Part shown: piece after piece, positions 1-7,048 of the stretch
Layout: each line of letters starts with the position of its first letter
Position numbering within the stretch: the stretch's first letter is position 1
Assembly: GCF_031729055.1 (NCBI RefSeq)
Contig: NZ_JAVMIP010000003.1
Span: 1 to 64,000 of the forward strand
Reading direction: 5' to 3'
Length of the DNA stretch: 64,000 nucleotides
From: Pseudocalidococcus azoricus BACA0444
GTDB lineage: Bacteria > Cyanobacteriota > Cyanobacteriia > Thermosynechococcales > Thermosynechococcaceae
Made by a program: the position numbers and the translations under genes
The notes under the pieces: generated by a model
What the model saw: only the letters and a program-made list of their open reading frames with translations
What the model was told of the DNA's origin: nothing
Database searches by the model: none

Positions 1-53
1 TTTACCCACTGTTGCTACTGTGCCAACTAGTCATGAAAAATGCTGTATTTAGA

Positions 54-1164
54 GCAGAAATGTTGAAAGCTTCAATAAAACTTTACAATTCAAGAGACGA
101 GAATCTCTGGTTGCCAATCAAAGCTCCAATGAACGACCGAGCAATGACGGCTCAGTTCGAGTTGCAAATAACGTAGCTTATCTAACATTGTTCGAGCATA
201 TAAAATTGGTACATCTATTAACTCCAAAATTAAGTATGCAATCAGAATCATATAAATTTGCGTGTTGACTCCGTTGAGATTCTTAGTGATGAGTTGTTCT
301 AACGATAAATGCATCTTCTGCGAACGAGCTTTGCCCTATAGTAATTTCCATAGATTTTCAATTCCCCAGCGATGCCGATACAATTCACTAATTTCTTCAT
401 TCTCAGGTTTGAAATATTCGTAGCCAGACGAAACTCGGCATCATTGTAAATATCATAGAATCGAATGACTCGATAGCAATTGTGATTTAGTTCCGTCTTC
501 ATATTGTTTTTAATTCGCACTAGAAATAGATGCTTTAGATGACTCAATTCATCCAGAAATTTCTAATCTGCAAACCCTCTATCCATTATGGTAACTATGT
601 TTTTCGGAATCATCGTCAGGATTTGCTCGATAAATTTAATATCATTTTCTTGACCGAAGTTAATCACACAGTCACTCCTGACATTTTGAGTCAGGTTAAA
701 TCCATTCAGGAGCTTGACTTGATGATATCCTTGCGACCAAAAGAGTTGACTGGTTAGAGTAACTACGGTTGAGTCAATCGGGAATAACATCCACTTTGAA
801 TGTGAGTTTTTTCGCCTAACTCGCTGTATTAGTTGAGCATAAATTCGCCGAAATAGGCCATCATCACGAGTTTTATTTGCTTTTGAAAAGGTGGATATAT
901 CAACCTCAATTCCTGATTTATTTAAACGGTAAAATAAGGCTCGCATACTTGTTAAGCTTTGGTCTAAGATGTAGGTTAACCAGATTTTGAAAAATAGTTG
1001 AGAGTTGAGAACGGGGTAATCGTGACCGCTGAGTTGCTTGAGAATCGATTTGACAATGTTTGTAAATGATGCCATGATGAACTCACTATTTTTTGTTTAT
1101 CTAAAGGGATAATACTTGATTTCTGCCCCTTTTTTTGTACTTTACTAACTTTCAACACTTCTGC
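54..1164 (-). mobile_element. IS4-type insertion sequence, degenerate
   Basis: The ends are an imperfect inverted repeat: 54-71 matches the reverse complement of 1147-1164 at 16 of 18 bases (GCAGAAATGTTGAAAGCT against GCAGAAGTGTTGAAAGTT). The 1.1-kb interval holds one broken transposase gene on the minus strand. No target-site duplication is visible at the borders, so one flank may have been deleted or rearranged after insertion. The right border lies inside an integrase reading frame that stops abruptly at base 1165. Confidence 0.75.
90..1075 (-). pseudogene. IS4-family DDE transposase, broken
   Basis: Three reading-frame pieces together give a complete IS4-type transposase. The first acidic residue lies in FPIDSTVV, the second in IMDRGFAD, and the glutamate in the YREK-type signature YRHRWGIENLWK, read from about 385 down to 345. 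The gene cannot make this protein. An in-frame TAG follows MDRGFAD at 563-565, a frameshift lies near 410 between FRLATNIS and NEEISELY, and a second TAG lies at 336-338. The C-terminal part (MHLSLEQLITKNLNG) continues from 314. The element is therefore immobile unless helped by a copy elsewhere. The family assignment rests on the motif spacing; the subgroup is not determined. Confidence 0.85.
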
Positions 1165-1324
1165 CGGCCGCTATATCTCGCTCAATCTCACTGGCTTTAA
1201 TTTGGACTATGCCCCTGCCAATTGCATCATCCCGAACGCCTAAAGATAGAGTGTGACGCTTACCAGAATGATGCCACCGTAACCGTAATAAACCTCGGTG
1301 ATGCTCAATCGTAACTTTACTCAT
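1165..1324 (-). pseudogene. tyrosine integrase, N-terminal fragment cut by the IS4-type element
   Basis: An ATG at 1324 opens a frame reading MSKVTIEHHRGLLRLRWHHS, then SGKRHTLSLG and ASEIERDI, and runs into the IS end after 53 codons. The same pattern (LLRLRW, HLSLGMPD, ASEIEQDI) begins the full integrase at 60880-61980, which identifies it as the N-terminal arm-binding region of a related phage-type tyrosine recombinase. No catalytic domain is present. Bases 1-53 beyond the IS do not continue the frame recognisably. The start lies about 150 bases from the tRNA-Pro fragment, the usual distance of an integrase from its attachment site. Confidence 0.75.
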
Positions 1325-1335
1325 GGGAAACCTAC

Positions 1336-1356
1336 GGGGGTAAAAATGGGGGTAAA
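1336..1356 (+). repeat. paired GGGGGTAAA repeats, integrase-arm-like (left of att core)
   Basis: GGGGGTAAA occurs at 1336-1344 and 1348-1356 with a 12-base period. A related pair lies on the other side of the tRNA-Pro fragment at 1581-1603. Tandem short repeats on each side of a core are typical arm-binding sites of tyrosine integrases. The assignment is inferred from position. Confidence 0.5.
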
Positions 1357-1475
1357 CTCAACGCCCAAATAACCCTTAAAAACCTTCTTTCGTTGGCTTA
1401 TTGACAATGAAAAGTAGCCTTCAGAAGTGTCTTAAAACTCCCAAAAGCCTTATCTGTTATAGGTTCCCCAACCTA

Positions 1476-1522
1476 TCGGGATGACAGGATTTGAACCTGC
1501 GACCCCTTCGTCCCGAACGAAG
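1476..1522 (-). other. tRNA-Pro(CGG) 3' fragment, attachment-site core
   Basis: Read on the minus strand, 1522-1476 is the anticodon stem-loop (CTTCG-TTCGGGA-CGAAG, anticodon CGG), variable region, T arm with GTTCAAATC and 3' acceptor strand of a tRNA-Pro, ending in discriminator A. The D arm and 5' acceptor strand are absent, so it cannot be a functional tRNA. Such 3' halves are left when an element integrates into a tRNA gene. Integrase-arm-like repeats flank it on both sides. Confidence 0.8.
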
Positions 1523-1580
1523 AGACATTAATTGCTAGAACCAATACCAGATAAGACTTATGAGCATTTTCAATAAAGCA

Positions 1581-1603
1581 TCGGGGTAAATTTCGGGGTA
1601 AAT
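1581..1603 (+). repeat. paired TCGGGGTAAAT repeats, integrase-arm-like (right of att core)
   Basis: TCGGGGTAAAT occurs at 1581-1591 and exactly again at 1593-1603, a 12-base period. The same orientation and period are seen for GGGGGTAAA at 1336-1356. The pair lies 59 bases from the tRNA-Pro fragment. Confidence 0.5.
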
Positions 1604-1659
1604 CTTCAATCCCTACTGAACAATGTGGGTTTATTTCCAGGCCGGCCTGGAGGTATCAA

Positions 1660-1947
1660 CTAAATCAGTTGTCGCACCCATAACAATCGAGCCAGGCCCG
1701 TCAACAGACTGCCACCTAGTAATGTCACCAGGCCAGCGACAAAGACCCATAACCTCCCATCAGTAGAGCGTTGCTGAGTCCGAAGCTCGTTAAGGTCATC
1801 TCGCAATCCTTTCAATTCCGCTTGCATCACCTTGACCTCTACGGTTAATGACTGAACATCAGACTTAACCGACTTCATATCGCCTTGGACTTCCTTCAGA
1901 ACATCAAGAATCTGTCTGGCTTCACTGGCTGTTATCGGTTCACTCAT
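1660..1947 (-). CDS. small coiled-coil protein with one membrane segment (island gene)
   Basis: The 95-residue protein starts MSEPITASEARQILDVLKEV. Residues 10-60 form heptad-rich coiled coil (VQGDMKSVKSDVQ, LKGLRDDLNELRTQQ), followed by the block RTQQRSTDGRLWVFVAGL and a hydrophobic segment at about 67-88. The protein at 51762-52076 is clearly homologous, sharing ELRTQQRSTDGRLW and the trailing membrane segment. The start codon overlaps the stop of the upstream gene as TAATG, implying translational coupling. No function is known to me. A tail-anchored or phage-encoded membrane role is possible but unsupported. Confidence 0.7.
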   Translation of the reverse strand: MSEPITASEARQILDVLKEVQGDMKSVKSDVQSLTVEVKVMQAELKGLRDDLNELRTQQRSTDGRLWVFVAGLVTLLGGSLLTGLARLLWVRQLI

Positions 1948-2315
1948 TAGCCTTCTCCCTTGGGTTTTCGCCCGCGCTTAGGTTTTGTCTCAACATCCCC
2001 AGGCCCGCTAGTTGCTCCCAAATTGAGAACATCATCACCAGACCCATTAGTGGTATCCAGGCCAGGAGTCGGTGACACCACGCTAGTGGCCTGGGGAGCA
2101 TTGCCCATCAATTCCCGCTGTGCAGCTTCAGCGATGACACGCCGTACCCACGGAACGCGTTCTTTAGGCGGAAGATTGAACACCGCTTTATCAATGTCTA
2201 TAGGGAGCTTAACCCCCAGTACCCTACTGGATAGAGGTTGAGACACTTCCCCAAACGCCTTAAACTGCTTTGCCTTAAATTCTGGGGTCTGAACCGGATT
2301 AGGATTACCCTTCAT
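1947..2315 (-). CDS. putative DNA-binding protein with basic GRKPKGE tail (island gene)
   Basis: This 122-residue protein opens MKGNPNPVQTPEFKAKQF, has a core VPWVRRVIAEAAQRELMG, and ends in the basic tail KPKRGRKPKGEG, which resembles an AT-hook. The homologue at 52182-52520 has GNPNPIQTPEF, IWLRRVITEAAQRELMG and RRGRKPKGE with a different linker. The core looks like the strand-helix-helix of a small repressor, but that fold is inferred. It faces away from a control region (2316-2451) with repeated GGTTAACTGGG, so an autoregulator is a reasonable guess. It forms an operon with the coiled-coil gene downstream. Confidence 0.65.
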   Translation of the reverse strand: MKGNPNPVQTPEFKAKQFKAFGEVSQPLSSRVLGVKLPIDIDKAVFNLPPKERVPWVRRVIAEAAQRELMGNAPQATSVVSPTPGLDTTNGSGDDVLNLGATSGPGDVETKPKRGRKPKGEG

Positions 2316-2451
2316 TCTTCCCTGTTAACTCTACATCTTAAAACTATATCACGGGGTTAACTGGGATAAGAGAAACTTATTAAGGTTCACGGTTAACTGG
2401 GTATATTAAAATCATAGAGGGAGGGCACTACCGCCAAGTCTCACCTTCCCA
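2316..2451. promoter_or_regulatory. island control region with repeated GGTTAACTGGG
   Basis: The block GGTTAACTGGG occurs twice, near 2356-2366 and 2391-2401, and a further GTTAAC lies at about 2324-2329 by the start of the minus-strand gene. Bases 2403-2451 (TAGAGGGAGGGC, then CCAAGTCTCACCTTCCC) match the equivalent stretch of the tRNA-Val island at 52663-52712, just before its SWIM-finger gene. Here the IS1-type element begins at 2452, where that gene would be. Confidence 0.6.
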
Positions 2452-2470
2452 GGCGTTGGATAATAGGGGG

Positions 2471-2917
2471 ATGAACTGTCCAGATTGCAAATCCACCCAA
2501 ATCAGTAAATGCCTTAACTGTGGCCGTCAGTTTATCGACTCCTACTCTCCCAAAGGCTATCCCAATACTGTTAAAGAACACCGCTTAAAACTCTATGTCA
2601 ATGGTCTGGGGTTTCGAGCAATTGAGTGATGCACCGGTGTCAATCATAATACTGTCATTGATTGGGTGAGAACGCTGGGACAAATCCTTCCTAACGCACC
2701 GGAGAGTGAGGACTGTCCAGTCATTGCCCAAGTAGATGAATTAGAAACATTTGTGGGTTCAAAAAAAACAAAATTTGGCTATGGACGGCAGTAAATGCCG
2801 ATGAAGCTGGGATTTTGGCCCGGGTCTTAGCTCGTCTTAATGCTGAGACGTTTTGGAAATTATGGTTAGTACTCCGGTGTTGGCAGTGTTTCTTATACAT
2901 TACCGATCGGTATCCCG
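2471..2917 (+). pseudogene. IS1-type transposase, 5' part
   Basis: The frame opens at ATG 2471 with a zinc-finger start (MNCPDCKSTQISKCLNCGRQ) typical of IS1 InsA, followed by a helix-turn-helix region (GVNHNTVIDWVR) and the beginning of the DDE domain (VAQVDELETFVG in consensus; here IAQVDELETFVG). A TGA after FRAIE, near 2628, interrupts it where a tryptophan codon is expected. A frameshift follows FVGSKKTKFG, and the gene is finally cut at 2917 by the inner transposon. The rest lies at 6381-6593. It was therefore dead by point mutation as well as by insertion. Confidence 0.8.
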
Positions 2918-2943
2918 TTCATCCTGGTAGTGGGTCAGTTTGA
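2918..2943 (+). repeat. target duplication and left inverted repeat of the inner transposon
   Basis: Bases 2918-2925 (TTCATCCT) are repeated at 6373-6380. Bases 2926-2943 (GGTAGTGGGTCAGTTTGA) are the exact inverse of 6355-6372. An 8-bp duplication is what IS1-type transposition produces. Confidence 0.95.
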
Positions 2944-2994
2944 ATGTAACGAATTATTGCAATCAAGCCAGAGTGCTTATGATAATCTGGCAAT

Positions 2995-3255
2995 ATGCCA
3001 AAACGCTCAAGCAACCCTCGTGACTTAAATCAATTAGCTGCCTACATCGTAGAGCAAGCTACATCCGATACTGCCCCAGAATTGCCACAAACAGAACAGC
3101 CACAAGAATCAGATAAGAATCCTGCTGCTGTAGCACTGGGTCGGCTGGGTGGTCTAAAAGGTGGCAAAGCCAGGGCAGAAAAGCTTAATCCAGAAGAAAG
3201 AAGTGCAATTGCGAAAAAAGCTGCTGAGGCTAGGTGGAACAAAAGCAAGGAATAG
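2995..3255 (+). CDS. small basic KGG-type protein (transposon passenger)
   Basis: The 86-residue protein has a polar, proline- and glutamine-rich N-terminal half (residues 1-40) and a basic alanine/lysine-rich C-terminal half. The latter contains LGRLGGLKGGKARAEKLNP and RSAIAKKAAEARWNK, a pattern seen in many short bacterial proteins annotated as nucleic-acid-binding or histone-like. It is the first passenger gene, 51 bases inside the left end, and converges with the XRE-ImmA gene with only 4 bases between stops. It may bind DNA or RNA; no function is proven. Confidence 0.65.
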   Translation: MPKRSSNPRDLNQLAAYIVEQATSDTAPELPQTEQPQESDKNPAAVALGRLGGLKGGKARAEKLNPEERSAIAKKAAEARWNKSKE

Positions 3256-3259
3256 CAAT

Positions 3260-4534
3260 TTATGTCTTTTGTGCAAATGCATCTAAAAAGCTATAAACAT
3301 TAGTCTTTCTGTTTGATACATTTTTTGTTTCTTCGTAATCAAAATCAACCGGATCATCTATGTCAATAGTATTCCTGGTTTTGAATTCATCTTTCAGATC
3401 GATTACTTTTGATTTCTCTTGTTCAAAAGAACTTAAATACCCATCAGGCAGCCCTGCAATCTGTTCAATATCAGAAAAATGTAAGCAAAAGTTATTGTAA
3501 ACATCTTGTGGAGACTGAGTTCTTGTTTCTAAGACAATTTTGAACGCATCCTTGATTAAGCGCGGCTCTTCACAGATAAGTTCATTATCAAGAGGCTCAT
3601 TTTTTCTCCATCCATTTCGACTAATAGTTCTTTGTAGAGGAGCCATTTCTACTACACCAGCAATGTCTGGTTTGCTTGCCCTTTGCACTTGAGAAGCAAC
3701 TGAAACCTTCCATTTTCTCTTAAGATTAATAAATTCGCCAATGCTATATCTCTTTACTTCATTTTTAAATGCAGGCGTAGGGAACAAAAATTCAAAAGCA
3801 AACTGATTTGCTTGATATTCGAGCAAGCCATGAAAAACTTCACTTTTAACAATTTCTTTAGGTATCTTCCTATGAAGAACAATATGCCCTAATTCATGAG
3901 CAGCATCAAATCTTTGCCTAACAGCAGAGCCTTTGTCCGACCCTATGATGATTTGAAAATAACGCCCTTCAATATTTTGAGAAAAAGCGTCTAATTTATC
4001 GCAACCAAAAGGGAATTTTCCTACAAATATTCCATTGTTTTCTAACAAATAAATGACATTACTAATTGGGCCTAAATTCAGTCCCCAATATTTTCTAGTT
4101 TTTTGAGAAATTTCCTCTATTTGCTTTTCATCTATTTCTGTCGGATCTGATGGAACGTCAAATAATGGAATATTTGAGGGAGGAAAACTAACAAAACGAT
4201 CAAGATAAAAAACCATAGAAGAAAAAATTCTATGCTTTTCCTCTGCTGCTTCACGAGCCATCTTTAACTTAGAAAAATAAGATCGATAAAATAATGGACT
4301 GTTCGATTTAGGTAAATATATTGAGTTGTTAACAAAAAAGCTCAAAGGCAAATTTAATACTTGGCATATTTGTCCCATAATCTCAGGGCTAGGCGATCTT
4401 AAATTCTTTTCATATGCAGAAATTGATGACCTAGTAACTCCTATTTCATTCGCCAAGGTAATAGGCTTAATTCTTCTCAATCTTAGTGCTTGTGAAAGCT
4501 TCTCCCCCATGAATCCTGGCGTTCCTTTACTCAT
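3260..4534 (-). CDS. XRE-family regulator with ImmA/IrrE metallopeptidase domain
   Basis: The 424-residue protein has a helix-turn-helix domain at about residues 9-64 (LANEIGVTRSSISAYEKNLR) and an ImmA/IrrE-type zinc peptidase domain with HELGH at 213-217, in AAHELGHIVLHR. In this family the peptidase cleaves a repressor or antitoxin, as ImmA cleaves ImmR in ICEBs1. ATG 4534 is preferred over a TTG at 4549 because a GGGGG stretch lies just upstream. It reads in the same direction as the 265-residue gene at 4561-5358, whose stop lies 26 bases upstream, so the two are probably co-transcribed. Its target is unknown. The partner gene downstream of the promoter is the obvious candidate. Confidence 0.85.
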   Translation of the reverse strand: MSKGTPGFMGEKLSQALRLRRIKPITLANEIGVTRSSISAYEKNLRSPSPEIMGQICQVLNLPLSFFVNNSIYLPKSNSPLFYRSYFSKLKMAREAAEEKHRIFSSMVFYLDRFVSFPPSNIPLFDVPSDPTEIDEKQIEEISQKTRKYWGLNLGPISNVIYLLENNGIFVGKFPFGCDKLDAFSQNIEGRYFQIIIGSDKGSAVRQRFDAAHELGHIVLHRKIPKEIVKSEVFHGLLEYQANQFAFEFLFPTPAFKNEVKRYSIGEFINLKRKWKVSVASQVQRASKPDIAGVVEMAPLQRTISRNGWRKNEPLDNELICEEPRLIKDAFKIVLETRTQSPQDVYNNFCLHFSDIEQIAGLPDGYLSSFEQEKSKVIDLKDEFKTRNTIDIDDPVDFDYEETKNVSNRKTNVYSFLDAFAQKT

Positions 4535-4560
4535 AATGCCCCCTTGCAATACATTGATTT

Positions 4561-5358
4561 TTAGCTGCTTTCACTAATATTATCGTCTTCTTTCTTTTCT
4601 TGTATTTCTGCTTTTATTATCTCATTTGTGTTGTCTTTCTTCAATATGATTTGTGTTGGATCGATAGTATTTTCTGAATACAAGTTTATTGATATATCTT
4701 TTGACTCAGAAACCCTGATATCTAGAAATTCACATTCAAATATAAAACCGGAATACATTAAATCAGGTAAAATAAGTTTTGTTTGATTTCTGAGGTTTAA
4801 AAAGCGAGGTATGCATAACGTCGCATAAAGTCTTTTATCAACAAAAGTACTATCTGGAAAGAGACTTGGTAATCCAATATCAATGTCTCTAAATAAACTT
4901 CCTTGACAAATCAGTTCCGTGATGTTCTTCGATGATTTATATTTATACATGGGATTCGATTTGGAGTAAAACTGTTTGTATTGAGTAAATCGGGACATTT
5001 CTCCATCTCTATCTCCAAAAGTATGCACAGTAAGAATTAAATTATCTGTAGATATTTTCATGTGATGGGAACCACCCTTTGTTTTGAATATTCCTGTCTT
5101 TAATCCTAGGTTTTGAGCAAGTGAAAAAATATCTGCTTCAATCAAGATTCTGCTGAGATTCCCTTGGGTAGCATTAATAACAAACTCCCGCCTTAAGCCA
5201 AGATTCTTCATAACGTCACTCCATCTTGATTTAGATGAATCAAGAATCCTTTTGACCCCTAGATCAAACTCAACTGGAAGTGACTGTTTATAAATTTCTA
5301 AAAACTGAGATGCCTCATCAATACTTTCTTCTTGTCCATTATTCTCAAACATAGTCAT
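4561..5358 (-). CDS. unknown 265-residue protein paired with the XRE-ImmA gene
   Basis: I do not recognise this protein. It is soluble-looking and mixed alpha/beta, with an acidic C-terminal tail (EIQEKKEDDNISESS). The middle contains GGSHHMKISTDNLILTVHTF and ELICQGSLFRDIDIG. It precedes the XRE-ImmA gene on the same strand with 26 bases between them. Such tight pairing with an ImmA-type peptidase suggests a substrate, a toxin or an effector, but the sequence alone does not decide. The gene is AT-rich like the rest of the inner transposon. Confidence 0.6.
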   Translation of the reverse strand: MTMFENNGQEESIDEASQFLEIYKQSLPVEFDLGVKRILDSSKSRWSDVMKNLGLRREFVINATQGNLSRILIEADIFSLAQNLGLKTGIFKTKGGSHHMKISTDNLILTVHTFGDRDGEMSRFTQYKQFYSKSNPMYKYKSSKNITELICQGSLFRDIDIGLPSLFPDSTFVDKRLYATLCIPRFLNLRNQTKLILPDLMYSGFIFECEFLDIRVSESKDISINLYSENTIDPTQIILKKDNTNEIIKAEIQEKKEDDNISESS

Positions 5359-5526
5359 AAGCTAATCCCATATCCGCAAAGTATTGCCTACAACGCGCAC
5401 CCAAAAACTACTGTTGACAAACCAAGTATGGTTGACTGCGCTATATGTCAACTATATTGGTACTTATTTAAGATTTTGTCAACTATGTACTTGACTTTAC
5501 TTAACCAGTCAAGCAAAATGGTCAGT

Positions 5527-6354
5527 ATGAATCAATTAGATACTAAGAAACGAGTTCAAGTGATTGCCTGTTTGGTAGAAGGCAACTCAATCCGTTCAAC
5601 TGTTCGGATGACCGGAGTAGCAAAGAATACAGTAACTAAGTTGCTTGTAGATATTGGCAAGGTTTGTGCAGAGTACCAAGATGCCAATGTGAGACACCTA
5701 ACCTGCAAACGTATTCGGTGTGATGAGATTTGGGCATTTGTTTATTCAAAGCAGAAAAACGTCCCAGAGGATAAGAAGGGTGAATTTGGCTATGGCGATG
5801 TTTATACCTGGACAGGTTTAGATGCTGATACAAAATTGATGGTTAGCTGGCTTGTCGGAAAGCGTGATGCCGCCTATGGAGAAGTTTTTATGCACGATTT
5901 GGCAGACCGTTTAACTCATAAAGTCCAACTCACTACAGATGGACATAAAGCTTATCTGGAAGCGGTAGAAAGTGCCTTTGGTGGCTCAATTGATTACGCC
6001 ATGCTAATTAAGCTTTTTGGAACGCCGACAGAGGGTGATGTACGGTATAGCCCTAGTGTCTGCACAGGCACAAGAACTCAAGTGATTGTTGGACAGCCTG
6101 ATGCCAAGTATATTGGCACTTCTTATGTAGAACGGCAAAATCTAACTATGAGAATGGGAATGCGGCGATTTACCCGCCTTACCAATGCTTTTTCAAAGAA
6201 AGTAGAAAATCTCGAACACGCTGTAGCTTTACACTTTATGTATTACAACTTTGTGCGGGTTCATCAAACCCTTAAGACAACTCCCGCTGTGGCGGCTGGT
6301 ATCGCAGATTATGTCTGGTCAATCGCAGAGATTGTCTCTCTCCTTGAGAAATAG
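5527..6354 (+). CDS. IS1-type transposase (intact)
   Basis: The 275-residue protein starts MNQLDTKKRVQVIACLVEGN, has a helix-turn-helix (SIRSTVRMTGVAKNTVTKLL) and a DDE domain. The acidic residues probably lie in RCDEIWAFV, TTDGHKAYL and TSYVERQNLTMR, and the end is HFMYYNFVRVHQTLKTTPA. This is the IS1-like transposase type common in cyanobacteria. ATG 5527 is taken; upstream in-frame ATGs give no homologous sequence. It is intact and its stop lies one base from the right inverted repeat, so the element may still be active. Confidence 0.9.
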   Translation: MNQLDTKKRVQVIACLVEGNSIRSTVRMTGVAKNTVTKLLVDIGKVCAEYQDANVRHLTCKRIRCDEIWAFVYSKQKNVPEDKKGEFGYGDVYTWTGLDADTKLMVSWLVGKRDAAYGEVFMHDLADRLTHKVQLTTDGHKAYLEAVESAFGGSIDYAMLIKLFGTPTEGDVRYSPSVCTGTRTQVIVGQPDAKYIGTSYVERQNLTMRMGMRRFTRLTNAFSKKVENLEHAVALHFMYYNFVRVHQTLKTTPAVAAGIADYVWSIAEIVSLLEK

Positions 6355-6380
6355 TCAAACTGACCCACTACCTTCATCCT
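6355..6380 (+). repeat. right inverted repeat and target duplication of the inner transposon
   Basis: TCAAACTGACCCACTACC (6355-6372) is the exact inverse of 2926-2943, and TTCATCCT (6373-6380) repeats 2918-2925. Confidence 0.95.
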
Positions 6381-6593
6381 TGCTGTATTGACGATTGTGA
6401 CCATTTAGTGAGCAAAACCGCAATGACACGAGTGGAGGGAGAAAATAGTCGTTTAAGACATGACTTAGCCCGATTTCACCGCAAGACATTTTGTTACTCC
6501 AAGTCAGAAACACTACTAAAAGCATCTATCAGACTTTTACTTCACTACCTCAAGTTTGGCAGGATTCCAATATTCGGTTCCATCATCCCATGA
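6381..6593 (+). pseudogene. IS1-type transposase, 3' part
   Basis: The frame continues from YPVHP at the left target site into CCIDDCDHLVSK here, then TAMTRVEGENSRLRHDLARF and HRKTFCYSKSETLLKASI, the characteristic IS1 C-terminus. It ends shortly before the right inverted repeat of the outer element. Together with 2471-2917 it makes one IS1 transposase once the inner transposon is removed. Confidence 0.8.
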
Positions 6594-6605
6594 TTGTGCA
6601 ACGCC

Positions 6606-7048
6606 GACTTTAAGCAGTTAGCCTCAGAAATAACATGAGCAAACAAGTTGATGAGTATCAAGATAGCATCTTACTTTATAAAGATGTACTTATCGTGCGG
6701 CATTTTAACCATGGGAAAAAACAACCTTGCACCTGTCTCCAATGCACATATAGCAATCCGTCTTCATTTGTGAGACTATGTGATCATCACTGCCCTTGAT
6801 AAGGAGTAGCCCTTCTTTAAGCCTAGGGATAATTCAAAATTTATCAGACGCAAATAATCTTGGGCTAATCTCACGAATCATTACTGTTTACTATATAACC
6901 CGAAGGTCATGGGAAGCAGAATGTTCTCGAGCAGTCATTAAACCAACTTAACTCAGTTCAAAAATGTGTCGACAATACTCTTCCCGATAGTTCAATACTT
7001 ATCAAGTAATAATATAATTATCGAGATGGCTCTTGCTTGGTTGAGAGA
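6606..7048. other. gene-poor stretch between IS1 and the guanidine hydrolase pair
   Basis: No convincing gene is seen. A 54-codon frame at 6635-6799 (+) encodes a cysteine-rich peptide (CTCLQC, later CDHHC) that may be chance. A HypB-type GTPase gene, expected downstream of the HypA-type gene in guanidine-hydrolase clusters, is not detectable here on either strand, even as a fragment. Confidence 0.5.

Larger units (their letters stand above)
2926..6372 (+). mobile_element. IS1-type transposon carrying passenger genes
   Basis: The 3,447-bp element has perfect 18-bp terminal inverted repeats and an 8-bp target duplication, so it inserted as one unit. It carries one intact IS1-type transposase at its right end (5527-6354). 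Three non-transposase genes fill the left: an 86-residue basic protein, an XRE-ImmA protein and an unknown 265-residue protein. The DNA is AT-rich and lacks the CCAGGCCTGG word seen across the surrounding chromosome, which fits recent arrival. Removing it with one target copy restores the reading frame of the IS1 transposase it interrupts. Confidence 0.9.
2452..6605 (+). mobile_element. outer IS1-type element, split by an inner transposon
   Basis: The left end GGCGTTGGATAAT (2452 on) and the reverse complement of the right end, GGCGTTGCACAAT (6605 back), form imperfect terminal inverted repeats that continue to GGGATGA. Without the inner transposon and one target copy the element is about 700 bp, the size of IS1. 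It carries one transposase gene, now in two pieces (2471-2917 and 6381-6593). No flanking target duplication is evident. Confidence 0.75.

Noticed and set aside
1..53. Continuation of the truncated integrase beyond the IS4-type element
   Set aside because: None of the three frames of the reverse complement resembles the homologous stretch of the 60880-61980 integrase.
6635..6799. 54-residue cysteine-rich ORF
   Set aside because: CTCLQC and CDHHC look zinc-binding, but the frame is short, has no clear ribosome site and lies in IS-flanking DNA. It is mentioned only within the intergenic entry.
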